From Flavitalea plasmicola (GTDB taxonomy: Bacteria; Bacteroidota; Bacteroidia; Chitinophagales; Chitinophagaceae): a stretch of DNA of 64,000 bases. Positions 25,841 through 33,187 of the stretch are shown piece after piece (position 1 is the first letter of the stretch; each line of letters opens with the position of its first letter). The notes under the pieces are model-generated. The model ran no database searches. It was not told where the DNA came from and saw only the letters and a list, made by a program, of their open reading frames with translations. The DNA lies in assembly GCF_030546645.1 (NCBI RefSeq), contig NZ_JAUOTO010000010.1, positions 62,001-126,000 of the forward strand, written 5' to 3'. The translations under genes and the position numbers were made by a program.

Positions 25841-27328
25841 ATGAACACCATTGAAAAGACAACAAATAACTCCGTGAACAAGAGAATATTTTATCCGATA
25901 TTCTGTTTGGGTGTCTGCCTTGCAAGCTGCAATAAACAGCTGGATAAGCTCCCGGACAACAGGACCGTCATCAGCCATGTAGACCAGGTGACACAGTTGC
26001 TGACATCCGCCTATCCCCATGCGGTCTATATGGCATTCACGGAACCGCTGAGCGATAACGCGGAAGATAAAGGCACGGCGCCTGCGTCAGCCGATCCGGA
26101 ATCCTACCAGATCAATTCGCAGTCTTATCGTTATGAGGATGTCACCAGCGTAAAATACGATTCCCCCATCGCTTATTGGGATTCCTGCTACAGGGCCATC
26201 GCAGTCGCCAACCAGGCGCTCACCTATTGCAATGGTCCGGATTCCGCAAATTTTGCGGCGCAGAAAGGGGAGGCGCTCGTATGCCGGGCCTATGCCCATT
26301 TTATGCTGGTATGCCTGTTCGCCAAGCCGTATGATCCCTCCACTGCGGCGGCTGATCCCGGCATTCCTTATGTCACCAAACCTCAGGGCACTGTATTTGA
26401 GAAATACCAGCGAGGCACCGTCCAGTCCGTATACGACAATATAGAGAGCGACCTCACCCGGGGCCTGAGCCTTATACAGGATAAAACCTATGGGACGGCT
26501 CCCAAGTTCCATTTCACCCTGCAGGCAGCGCATGCTTTTGCTTCGAGGTTCTATTTGTTCAAGCAGGACTTAGCCCGGGTGATCACCCATGCATCGGCCG
26601 TCTTCGGCACTGCCAATCCCGCCAGCCTGATCCGGAACCCGGTGGTGGATTACGCGACCCTGCAGTACCAGCAGCTGGCCATCAAGTATGTCTCCTCTTC
26701 AGAGAATGCCAATATCCTGCTGCAGGAAGCCCAGAGCAGCTATTTCGACAACTACGCCCAATACAGGTATGGCTACGGCCAGGGCCTGAATGCCAATTTC
26801 TTTAACGGGCCCAACGTCACCGGCGGCGAAATCGGCATCATCACCTATGGCGCTACGCCGCAGGTGTTCAACTTCCCCAAATGGAGCCCCTATTCCACAG
26901 GCAACGGCAGATATGGATTATTTCCCCTTTTCAGCATGGAAGAAGTGTTGATGAACAGAGCGGAAGCCTACGCCCGGACGAACAATACCACTGCCGCCCT
27001 CGCTGATCTGAACACATGGGTAAGCAGGAACATCAATAACTACAATCCGTCCAGCCATAACGTCACCGCGACAAAAGCCAGGAATTTTTACGGGACATCC
27101 AACACTTCGCTCGCCCTGGTCCTGGCGGCCCTGGACTTCAAGCGCTTTACGTATATGCAGGAAGGTTTAAGATGGTTCGACGTCATTCGCCTGGGGATCT
27201 CGGTGGTAAGATATGCCGGCTCCGACTTTTCGACTGTCGTGGAGGTCATCCGGTATGATGACAAAAGAAGGGTACTACAGCTGCCTCCGGAAGCCGTCAA
27301 TGCCGGTCTTGAACTGAATCCAAGGTAG
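25841..27328 (+). CDS. SusD/RagB-family substrate-binding lipoprotein
   Basis: A 495-residue surface lipoprotein that would cap the preceding SusC and capture its ligand. The ATG at 25841 is chosen; the frame is open from 25721, but that part lies inside susC. The lipobox is CLASC with Cys30. Hallmarks are the early SHVDQVTQLLTSAYP helix, YWDSCYRAIAVANQALTYC, then KGEALVCRAYAHFMLVCLF (TPR region), and a C-terminal RAEAYARTNNTTAALADLN. It looks like the RagB side of the family. It starts 2 nt after the susC stop, and a 43-nt gap separates it from the metallopeptidase-like lipoprotein gene downstream. Confidence 0.92.
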   Translation: MNTIEKTTNNSVNKRIFYPIFCLGVCLASCNKQLDKLPDNRTVISHVDQVTQLLTSAYPHAVYMAFTEPLSDNAEDKGTAPASADPESYQINSQSYRYEDVTSVKYDSPIAYWDSCYRAIAVANQALTYCNGPDSANFAAQKGEALVCRAYAHFMLVCLFAKPYDPSTAAADPGIPYVTKPQGTVFEKYQRGTVQSVYDNIESDLTRGLSLIQDKTYGTAPKFHFTLQAAHAFASRFYLFKQDLARVITHASAVFGTANPASLIRNPVVDYATLQYQQLAIKYVSSSENANILLQEAQSSYFDNYAQYRYGYGQGLNANFFNGPNVTGGEIGIITYGATPQVFNFPKWSPYSTGNGRYGLFPLFSMEEVLMNRAEAYARTNNTTAALADLNTWVSRNINNYNPSSHNVTATKARNFYGTSNTSLALVLAALDFKRFTYMQEGLRWFDVIRLGISVVRYAGSDFSTVVEVIRYDDKRRVLQLPPEAVNAGLELNPR

Positions 27329-27371
27329 CTCCTGTGAAACTAAAAATATAATGATAAAAATGTTTTTATAA

Positions 27372-28277
27372 ATGAAATCGAGCGCAAAAAATAGTTTTCT
27401 CTCAGTGCTATGCATCGGCCTGCTGGCCGGCATGGTCGCCTGTAAGAAAGATTCCTTTACGCCGCTGACCACGCCTCCGCCGGGCCTGGGCGGGGATACA
27501 TGGGCGCAGGACTCCGTAGACAAATTCATCTACGACAGCATGACGGTGCCTTACAACGTGGCCGTCTATTATAAATGGCTGCCCGGCCAGCTGGACTTCC
27601 CCAGCGACATCACGCCGCCTGACGCATCCAAGGTGATACCTGTGCTGAAGGCCCTGCTGAACGTAGCGTATGCCCCCTACAACCAGCAGACGGGCAGTAC
27701 CGTGTTCTTACGGCGATATCTTCCCAAAGCATTGGAGATGGCCGGCAGCGCGGAATACCTGCCGAATGGCGCCCGGTTCCTTGGCCAGGCCGAAGGCGGA
27801 ACGTCCATGCTCCTGTACGAGGTGAATTACTTCAGCCGGAAAAAAGTGGATTCCAACGCATTCAAGCAAATGATGCACACCATGCACCACGAGTTCGGGC
27901 ACATCCTACACCAGAATGTACTCTATCCCGTGTCCTTCAAGACCATCTCCACGGGATATACGGGCAACTGGTACAATATTTCCGATGCCGAAGCGCGGAC
28001 GTTGGGGTTCATCACTTCCTATGCCCAGGCAGCCCCCGATGAAGACTTCGTGGAGATGATCAGCACGATGCTGGCCGGCGGCGAGGGTGGGCCCAGCGGG
28101 GGATATGACGAATACGAAGCATTGCTGACACAAACAGGCGGCCCCGGAACTACAGCTTATGCAACCATCAAACAGAAAGAAGCCGTTGTGGTAGATTATT
28201 TCCAAAGGGTATGGAATATCGACTTCTATGCGCTGAGGGCCAAATGCCGCACCGCCTTTGTGAACTATCTGCAATAA
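27372..28277 (+). CDS. SusCD-associated HExxH zinc metallohydrolase-like lipoprotein
   Basis: A 301-residue lipoprotein with lipobox MVAC (Cys24). The zinc motif is HEFGH at residues 173-177, followed by ILHQ, within MHTMHHEFGHILH. Downstream acidic residues (for example SDAEARTLGF and PDEDFVEMIS near 205-225) could supply the third ligand. This matches the family of substrate import-associated zinc metallohydrolase lipoproteins that recur beside SusC/SusD pairs in Bacteroidota. It would act at the cell surface, perhaps releasing a peptide or chelate for the adjacent receptor; the substrate is not established. An in-operon position between susD and the DUF4302-like gene is the usual context for the family. 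Confidence 0.85.
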   Translation: MKSSAKNSFLSVLCIGLLAGMVACKKDSFTPLTTPPPGLGGDTWAQDSVDKFIYDSMTVPYNVAVYYKWLPGQLDFPSDITPPDASKVIPVLKALLNVAYAPYNQQTGSTVFLRRYLPKALEMAGSAEYLPNGARFLGQAEGGTSMLLYEVNYFSRKKVDSNAFKQMMHTMHHEFGHILHQNVLYPVSFKTISTGYTGNWYNISDAEARTLGFITSYAQAAPDEDFVEMISTMLAGGEGGPSGGYDEYEALLTQTGGPGTTAYATIKQKEAVVVDYFQRVWNIDFYALRAKCRTAFVNYLQ

Positions 28278-28297
28278 GATCGCTTAAATTGATGCAA

Positions 28298-29674
28298 ATG
28301 AAAAGAGCAATTATATATATGGCGGCTGCTGCGATGATCGTAAACGCCGGCTGTAAAAAAACATATGACGACACGGTTGGGGGCAAGACGGCTGACCAGC
28401 GGGTATCCGAAGTAATGGCCGCTTACCAGAAGAAGCTGATGGGCGCGACCTACGGCTGGATCTTCGTGGAGAGCACCACCGGCATCGCCTATAACCAGGG
28501 AGTGAGCCAGACGGGCCCCAGCATCGTGCTGGCCTATTATATGCAGTTCGTCGACAGCACCAAGGTGCTCATGCTTTCCGACTTCGACACATCGATGGCA
28601 GCTACGCCCAAGACCTCCGGCTATCGTGTAAAGGCGCTGACGAGGCCCGCGTTGATCTTCGACACCTACAACTATCTCCATGTACCCTGCGATCCCGACC
28701 CGAGGATATCGAAAAGCCCGTTCGGCACGGGTTATGGCTGGGGGACGGATTTCGAATATACATTCGCGGACAGCACGGTGCCCACGGATGCAGGCGATAC
28801 GCTCCGGCTGGTGGGTAATCTCAACGGCGCGCAGGGGCTGCTGATAAAGGCCACCCAGGCACAGCACGATGCCTACCTGCAGGGGAAGCTGAAGGATGAA
28901 ATGGCTGGGTTAGAGAATATCAATAGCATATTGAACTATTTCAAACGGCTTTCCATCGGAGGTGTCAATTATGATATACGGGTCGATGTGGCCAACAAGA
29001 CCATTACCTTTACATGGGCGGATGGTTCCGGCAATATCCAAAGCCAGACTGTCAACTATTACGTAACTGCCACGGGGCTCTTCTTTTTTACCCCCGTCGT
29101 CAACGGCAGCCAGACCATTACCAGCATAGAAAATATTACCTTGAATGGTTCCACCGTCACTGTCACCATCAATGGGCAGCAGGGGCAGATCGTTGGGGCT
29201 ACGACCCCCGTGAAGGTGGATGTCGGTGCGCCTCAGAGATGGTGGACCTACTCCCGTGACAACGGGTATTTCTGGGGTTCCTGGCAAGGTTTTCATATCA
29301 ATGGGGTGGATGATGCGTTTGGTGTGGAGGGCGTCTCTTCTGCCGCGGGTGATTTTTATGTTTATTCCTACTGGGCTAATTATTTTACTAATATTGACCT
29401 GTTCATACCTATCATGTTTAGCGGCAATTCTCTGTTCTTCAATAATTATGGATCGGAGCCAAGAACGCCCCAGTTCGCAGGCGGGAAGGCCTTTTTCACA
29501 AAATTACAGGACGCAACAGCTACCCCCACTCCGCCAGGAGGCCCCATAGATCAGTCGGAGCAGATGTTGTATAACCCGGCGGGATATTACCTGATCCAGA
29601 CGGGGGATAAGAGCTATGATATGGTGCTGGCGACGGATGCGAAGACGTGGATATCGTGGTTTTGGCCGCGGTAG
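28298..29674 (+). CDS. DUF4302-like lipoprotein of a SusCD operon
   Basis: A 458-residue lipoprotein. The start is placed at the ATG at 28298 ([12 protein letters not shown]), giving lipobox VNAGC (Cys19); an ATG at 28292 adds two residues. The mature protein begins with [22 protein letters not shown], a characteristic start of DUF4302 proteins, then beta-rich sequence with [14 protein letters not shown] and [14 protein letters not shown]. No catalytic motif is seen. DUF4302 proteins co-occur with the HExxH lipoprotein and SusCD genes, so a surface ligand-binding or structural role is probable but unproven. This is the last gene of the operon. The T-rich run at 29692-29699 has no hairpin before it. 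Confidence 0.78.
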   Translation: MKRAIIYMAAAAMIVNAGCKKTYDDTVGGKTADQRVSEVMAAYQKKLMGATYGWIFVESTTGIAYNQGVSQTGPSIVLAYYMQFVDSTKVLMLSDFDTSMAATPKTSGYRVKALTRPALIFDTYNYLHVPCDPDPRISKSPFGTGYGWGTDFEYTFADSTVPTDAGDTLRLVGNLNGAQGLLIKATQAQHDAYLQGKLKDEMAGLENINSILNYFKRLSIGGVNYDIRVDVANKTITFTWADGSGNIQSQTVNYYVTATGLFFFTPVVNGSQTITSIENITLNGSTVTVTINGQQGQIVGATTPVKVDVGAPQRWWTYSRDNGYFWGSWQGFHINGVDDAFGVEGVSSAAGDFYVYSYWANYFTNIDLFIPIMFSGNSLFFNNYGSEPRTPQFAGGKAFFTKLQDATATPTPPGGPIDQSEQMLYNPAGYYLIQTGDKSYDMVLATDAKTWISWFWPR

Positions 29675-29707
29675 GGCATTGAAACCAATATTTTTTTTAC
29701 CTATTAC

Positions 29708-30730
29708 CTATTTTCCCAGCATCTCTTGTAATTGCCCGAAGTCGATGTGCTCCCGGATCGCACGATCGATGCTGACGGAGCCAGCGTCCGCCGGATCATA
29801 GCTCCAGCTGACAAGGAACAGCTGTGCACGCTCGCCGCTGAGACTGGCATTGAAATAAGCAGGGTTCATGCGCACCAGCATATTGCGGTCGGCGGCATTA
29901 TCCTCAAATCCCCGGAAGTCGATGGCCTCCACGGACACCATTGCGGGCTTGTTGAGCTCCACGGCCGTGCTGCGAAGGGCCAGGCTGTCCATCAGGCGCA
30001 GCGTTTTATCCAGATGGGCCGTCGCTTGATGAATGGCGCCCTGCAGATAGGCCTCATCGCTCTGGTAGTTCTGCTGAAAGAGCCGCATCCTCACCTGCAG
30101 ATCGGTGCCTGAATAGTGACTGCTGAGCTCATCGATGGACGCTTTTTTCTCCGCCTCCTGGATGGCTGCCCCGCGGACAGGCGTTTTGAGCCTGACGTCT
30201 GCGATGATGCCATCCTTTATTTTGTTCAGCTCCGCACGGGCCTCCTGCAAATATTCTTTCCGGGTGATCTCGATATAAGGGAGCTGCTCACGTTTGTTCG
30301 TCACCAGCCAGGTGATGGTCCGGACCTGGTCCTCATTTTCGTATTCAAAATAACGGCAGTCATCCTGTATGCCGGCAACGGGCCGGATGCCGGCGACCTC
30401 CTTGCCATTCACCGTCAGGTAACGCAGCAGGGGAGAGAAGTCATTGGCCATAATGGCGAGCTGGCTTTTATTGTTCGCGGTCCTGCACTGTATGCCGAAT
30501 TTCCCGGAGGAATATTCACCATGCCAGATGGGCGAAAAGTCTATGTCCGAAAAACAGGAGTCATGGAGGAAGGCAATCATGTCATCCGTTGTGCGCTGCA
30601 TTTTTGTAAGCTGCGTGCGGGAGATGCGTCCATTGATCTGATCCTTTTCCTTCACCCATTCACGGGGCGCAGGGGCAGGCACTGACATGATCAATGCAAG
30701 GGAGAGTGTAGACACGGAAAAAAGGTTCAT
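29708..30730 (-). CDS. Uncharacterised exported protein
   Basis: A 340-residue protein I do not recognise. Residues 1-22 are a signal peptide (MNLFSVSTLSLALIMSVPAP). There is no lipobox and no further membrane helix. Three Cys are scattered (for example SCFSDIDF, IQCRTANN, DDCRYF). The central part, about 165-265, is helical and charged with several Glu/Lys/Gln-rich heptad-like stretches (EYLQEARAELNKIKDGI, AAIQEAEKKASIDELS, TAHLDKTLRLMDSLAL), suggesting a coiled coil. It is convergent with the DUF4302-like gene and divergent from the sigma factor gene. It is not obviously part of either operon. Function unknown. Confidence 0.7.
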   Translation of the reverse strand: MNLFSVSTLSLALIMSVPAPAPREWVKEKDQINGRISRTQLTKMQRTTDDMIAFLHDSCFSDIDFSPIWHGEYSSGKFGIQCRTANNKSQLAIMANDFSPLLRYLTVNGKEVAGIRPVAGIQDDCRYFEYENEDQVRTITWLVTNKREQLPYIEITRKEYLQEARAELNKIKDGIIADVRLKTPVRGAAIQEAEKKASIDELSSHYSGTDLQVRMRLFQQNYQSDEAYLQGAIHQATAHLDKTLRLMDSLALRSTAVELNKPAMVSVEAIDFRGFEDNAADRNMLVRMNPAYFNASLSGERAQLFLVSWSYDPADAGSVSIDRAIREHIDFGQLQEMLGK

Positions 30731-31024
30731 ATATCTTGCTTGTAGGGTTTACGGATCGCAAGATTTTTCCAGGACTTACAATGGGATTCTTTCCGGTTTT
30801 AGATAAATATTGAATGGAAGGCGGATATGGAAGAAAACAGGGGGATATTGAAGAGGGATATTGAAAGGACTGAAGTGACCAACAAAATACACATTGAAAC
30901 CGGTATTTGCAATAACCTGCCACAGATGGCTGGTCATCAGTTAATTATCCCCCCGGAATGATGGAAATAATCTATTTCAAAACATTTTCTGTAGTTTTAT
31001 GCGCCGGAACCAACGGACAAAAAT
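30731..31024. other. Intergenic region between the unknown exported gene and the ECF sigma gene
   Basis: 294 bp without a gene. It holds two direct copies of GGGATATTGAA with a 13-bp period (30842-30852 and 30855-30865) and the candidate sigma-gene -7 element at 30992-30999. No hairpin terminator, small ORF or RNA gene was recognised. Confidence 0.5.
30992..30999 (+). promoter_or_regulatory. Candidate -7 element for the ECF sigma factor gene
   Basis: TAGTTTTA, one base off TAnnTTTG, 25 nt before the proposed TTG start at 31025. An A/T-rich stretch precedes it; no clear -33 TTG. Confidence 0.35.
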
Positions 31025-31624
31025 TTGGCCATACTACTGTCATATGAAGAGAAACGCCTTTTGAAACAGATCTCAAAAGGTGATGAAAAGGCATTCAGGG
31101 CCCTTTATGACGCGTACTTCAACCATCTTTCCGCCTTTGTTTTTAAAATGTGCAAATCGCCGGCGGCAACGGAAGAGATCGTACAGGACATCTTCGTCAA
31201 GCTTTGGATCAACCGCCAATCGCTTACTCGGTTCGACTCCCCGGAAGCTTACATCTTTTCCATGGCGCGCAACGGGACCATCGACTATCTGCGCCGGCTG
31301 GCAAAGGACACGAACCTTATGAGTGTATTGGCGGGGGAACCATCAGCATGTAATAATGACATCGAGGAACAGTTGAACGCCAAAGATCTCCGGCGCCTGA
31401 TCGAAGAAGCGCTGGGGCAATTATCCGTGCAGAAGCAGACCATCTTCCGGCTGAGCAAGGACGAAGGGCTTGATCACGATCAGATAGCAGCCATCATGCA
31501 ACTTTCCAAAAGTACCGTGAAGAACCACCTTTCCGAAACACTCCGCCATATCAGGGAACACCTCAGCCAGCAGCCCAACTCGGAAGCCACCCTGCTGATC
31601 TTCCTGCTCCTCGCGCTTCATTGA
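31025..31624 (+). CDS. ECF RNA polymerase sigma-70 factor (Bacteroidota SusCD-regulating type)
   Basis: A 199-residue extracytoplasmic-function sigma factor. Region 2 is at about 20-95 (DEKAFRALYDAYFNHLSAFV, then QDIFVKLWINRQSL and AYIFSMARNGTIDYLRR). Region 4 is at about 125-185 (LGQLSVQKQTIFRLSKDEG, then QIAAIMQLSKSTVKNHLSE). It probably directs RNA polymerase to the SusCD operon when the FecR anti-sigma is signalled by the STN-bearing SusC. The frame contains no ATG near the conserved start. The in-frame upstream codons run to a stop at 30992-30994, so the start is most likely TTG at 31025. The C-terminal tail is hydrophobic (LLIFLLLAL), which is seen in this subgroup. The fecR gene begins 122 bp downstream. 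Confidence 0.92.
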   Translation: MAILLSYEEKRLLKQISKGDEKAFRALYDAYFNHLSAFVFKMCKSPAATEEIVQDIFVKLWINRQSLTRFDSPEAYIFSMARNGTIDYLRRLAKDTNLMSVLAGEPSACNNDIEEQLNAKDLRRLIEEALGQLSVQKQTIFRLSKDEGLDHDQIAAIMQLSKSTVKNHLSETLRHIREHLSQQPNSEATLLIFLLLALH

Positions 31625-31746
31625 CCCGCAGCGCCTCCGCGGAGCAAAAAAATCTTCCCACCAGGCAGTACGTTTCCTTTTCTACGCCGTCTACTTCACA
31701 AGGACGATTGTAAACCTTATCCGCCAGGGTAACCAATGCCATACTT

Positions 31747-33039
31747 ATGCAGATTTCTCCCGAAAGACTTCGTTATTTACTACAACAATATGCGGCTGAC
31801 AGCTGTACCAGGAAAGAATTGCTGGAGCTGCTCCGGGCCGTCGATGAAGGAAAGGAAGACAAGGCCATAGAAGATTCATTGCAAGCCATCTGGCTGGACC
31901 TGACAGGCTCCGGCACACCGCCCTCCATCGATAAAGAGCGCGTATTCAGCCATATTATCAGCGACCCTGCGTTCCTGCCCTCCGAAAAAAGGCGCTGGTG
32001 GCCTCGCCGGATGGCGGCCGCTGCCATGCTTATCCTTATAGCAGGGACATGCGCCTACTTTTATCTCACGCTCAAGTCACCACAAAAGATAGCCGGGACT
32101 CCGGCAGGTATCAAACAGGATGTCAGCCCCGGCGGCAATAAGGCCATCCTCACCCTGGCCGACGGCTCTACCATTTTGCTGGACAGCGCACACAACGGGA
32201 CACTCCGCCAACAAGGCACCACAAAGCTGATCAAGCTGGACAGCGGACAGCTCGCCTACCAGGCAACTACGGACGACGAACGGGGAGCTGCAAGCGACAA
32301 GCTACAAGCTGCAGGCAACAAGCTACAAGCTGCAAGCAACAAGCTGCAAGCTGCAAGCTTGGTTGGTTATAATACCATCACGACGCCCAGGGGCGGACAA
32401 TACCAGCTCGTATTGCCCGATGGTACCAGGGTGTGGCTGAATGCCTCTTCTTCCCTGAGATTCCCCACCGCTTTTAATGGTAGTGGACGCGCCGTCGACC
32501 TGGCAGGGGAGGCCTATTTTGAAGTGGCCAAAGAAAAAACGCCGTTCAAAGTGCATATCTATTCCTCCTCGACCGGCATTGCCGCGGGTAGTGACGGACA
32601 TCCGGCACATACGATAGAAGTGCTGGGTACGCATTTTAATGTAAACGCCTATGAAGACGAGGCTGCCCTCGAGGCCACGCTGCTGGAAGGCAGTATAAAA
32701 CTGGAAAAGGGAAATGAACAGGTGCTGTTGAGGCCGGGGCAGCAGGCCATAAGCGCTAAGTCAGGAGGCGCCATCCGCGTCATCCCGGATGCCGATGTGG
32801 ACGCCGCCATCGCATGGAAGAACGGGTATTTCCAGTTTGAAGGAGCAGGTATCCAGGCGGTGATGCGCCAGCTGGCCCGATGGTATGATGTGGACGTAAG
32901 GTACGAAGGACCCGTCACGGAAAGACAGTTTGGCGGCCAGATGCCACGCGGGGTCAACTTGTCGGAAGTTCTGCGCATCCTGGAAGAAAGTAATGTTCAT
33001 TTCAGGATCGAAGGAAGAAAATTAGTGGTGATGCCATAG
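31747..33039 (+). CDS. FecR-family anti-sigma regulator with a tandem-repeat insertion
   Basis: A 430-residue inner-membrane transducer. The cytoplasmic N-terminus (1-85) should bind the sigma factor. A membrane helix lies at about 94-111 (MLILIAGTCAYFYLTL). The periplasmic FecR domain is recognisable by DGSTILLDSAHNG, the TPRGGQYQLVLPDGTRVWLN signature near 212-230, and GEAYFEVAKEK, with a C-terminal DUF4974-like part (GIQAVMRQLARWYDVDVRYE). At residues 182-203 three 7-residue repeats (ASDKLQA, AGNKLQA, ASNKLQA), encoded by 21-bp tandem DNA repeats, interrupt the link before TPRGGQ. It sits between the sigma factor and the STN-bearing SusC, the canonical order. Confidence 0.92.
   Translation: MQISPERLRYLLQQYAADSCTRKELLELLRAVDEGKEDKAIEDSLQAIWLDLTGSGTPPSIDKERVFSHIISDPAFLPSEKRRWWPRRMAAAAMLILIAGTCAYFYLTLKSPQKIAGTPAGIKQDVSPGGNKAILTLADGSTILLDSAHNGTLRQQGTTKLIKLDSGQLAYQATTDDERGAASDKLQAAGNKLQAASNKLQAASLVGYNTITTPRGGQYQLVLPDGTRVWLNASSSLRFPTAFNGSGRAVDLAGEAYFEVAKEKTPFKVHIYSSSTGIAAGSDGHPAHTIEVLGTHFNVNAYEDEAALEATLLEGSIKLEKGNEQVLLRPGQQAISAKSGGAIRVIPDADVDAAIAWKNGYFQFEGAGIQAVMRQLARWYDVDVRYEGPVTERQFGGQMPRGVNLSEVLRILEESNVHFRIEGRKLVVMP
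32290..32358 (+). repeat. Tandem 21-bp repeat inside the fecR gene (three copies plus a partial)
   Basis: Units at 32290-32310, 32311-32331 and 32332-32352, followed by a partial GCAAGCT. All share the pattern GCARGCRACAAGCTRCAAGCT (R is A or G) with three or fewer differences. They are in frame and encode the heptads ASDKLQA, AGNKLQA and ASNKLQA. Such short in-frame repeats can change copy number by slippage. Confidence 0.9.
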
Positions 33040-33084
33040 CCAAAAGCGGACCACATAAAATAAGTGGTTAACTAAAAAGAAAAA

Positions 33085-33110
33085 CCGGAAGTGAGTGAGA
33101 CCACTTCCGG
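33085..33110 (+). promoter_or_regulatory. Stem-loop in the fecR-susC intergenic region
   Basis: CCGGAAGTG (33085-33093), 8-nt loop, CACTTCCGG (33102-33110): a perfect 9-bp stem. No T-tract follows, so it is not a standard terminator. It could slow RNA polymerase, act as a processing or stability element that adjusts susC versus fecR expression, or be an attenuator part with the next repeat. Confidence 0.55.
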
Positions 33111-33118
33111 CGAGTAGC

Positions 33119-33174
33119 TTGGGTTAACCCGTTTATTTCAATCGTTCTACGGACTGCTTTATTGTTTAACCCAA
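33119..33174 (+). promoter_or_regulatory. Inverted repeat TTGGGTTAA...TTAACCCAA before the STN-SusC gene
   Basis: TTGGGTTAA at 33119-33127 pairs perfectly with TTAACCCAA at 33166-33174, enclosing 38 nt and ending 13 nt before the susC ATG at 33188. The left arm is also half of a palindrome GGGTTAACCC (33121-33130), so mutually exclusive pairings are possible. This may be a leader structure or a regulator site. Confidence 0.45.
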
Positions 33175-33187
33175 ACACAACAAATGT

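Noticed and set aside
29692-29699. T-run after the DUF4302-like gene as a terminator
   Set aside because: No preceding hairpin stem could be drawn.
33085-33110. Perfect stem-loop as a Rho-independent terminator after fecR
   Set aside because: No T-tract follows the stem, and it would cut fecR from susC in an operon expected to be cotranscribed. Listed as a regulatory element instead.
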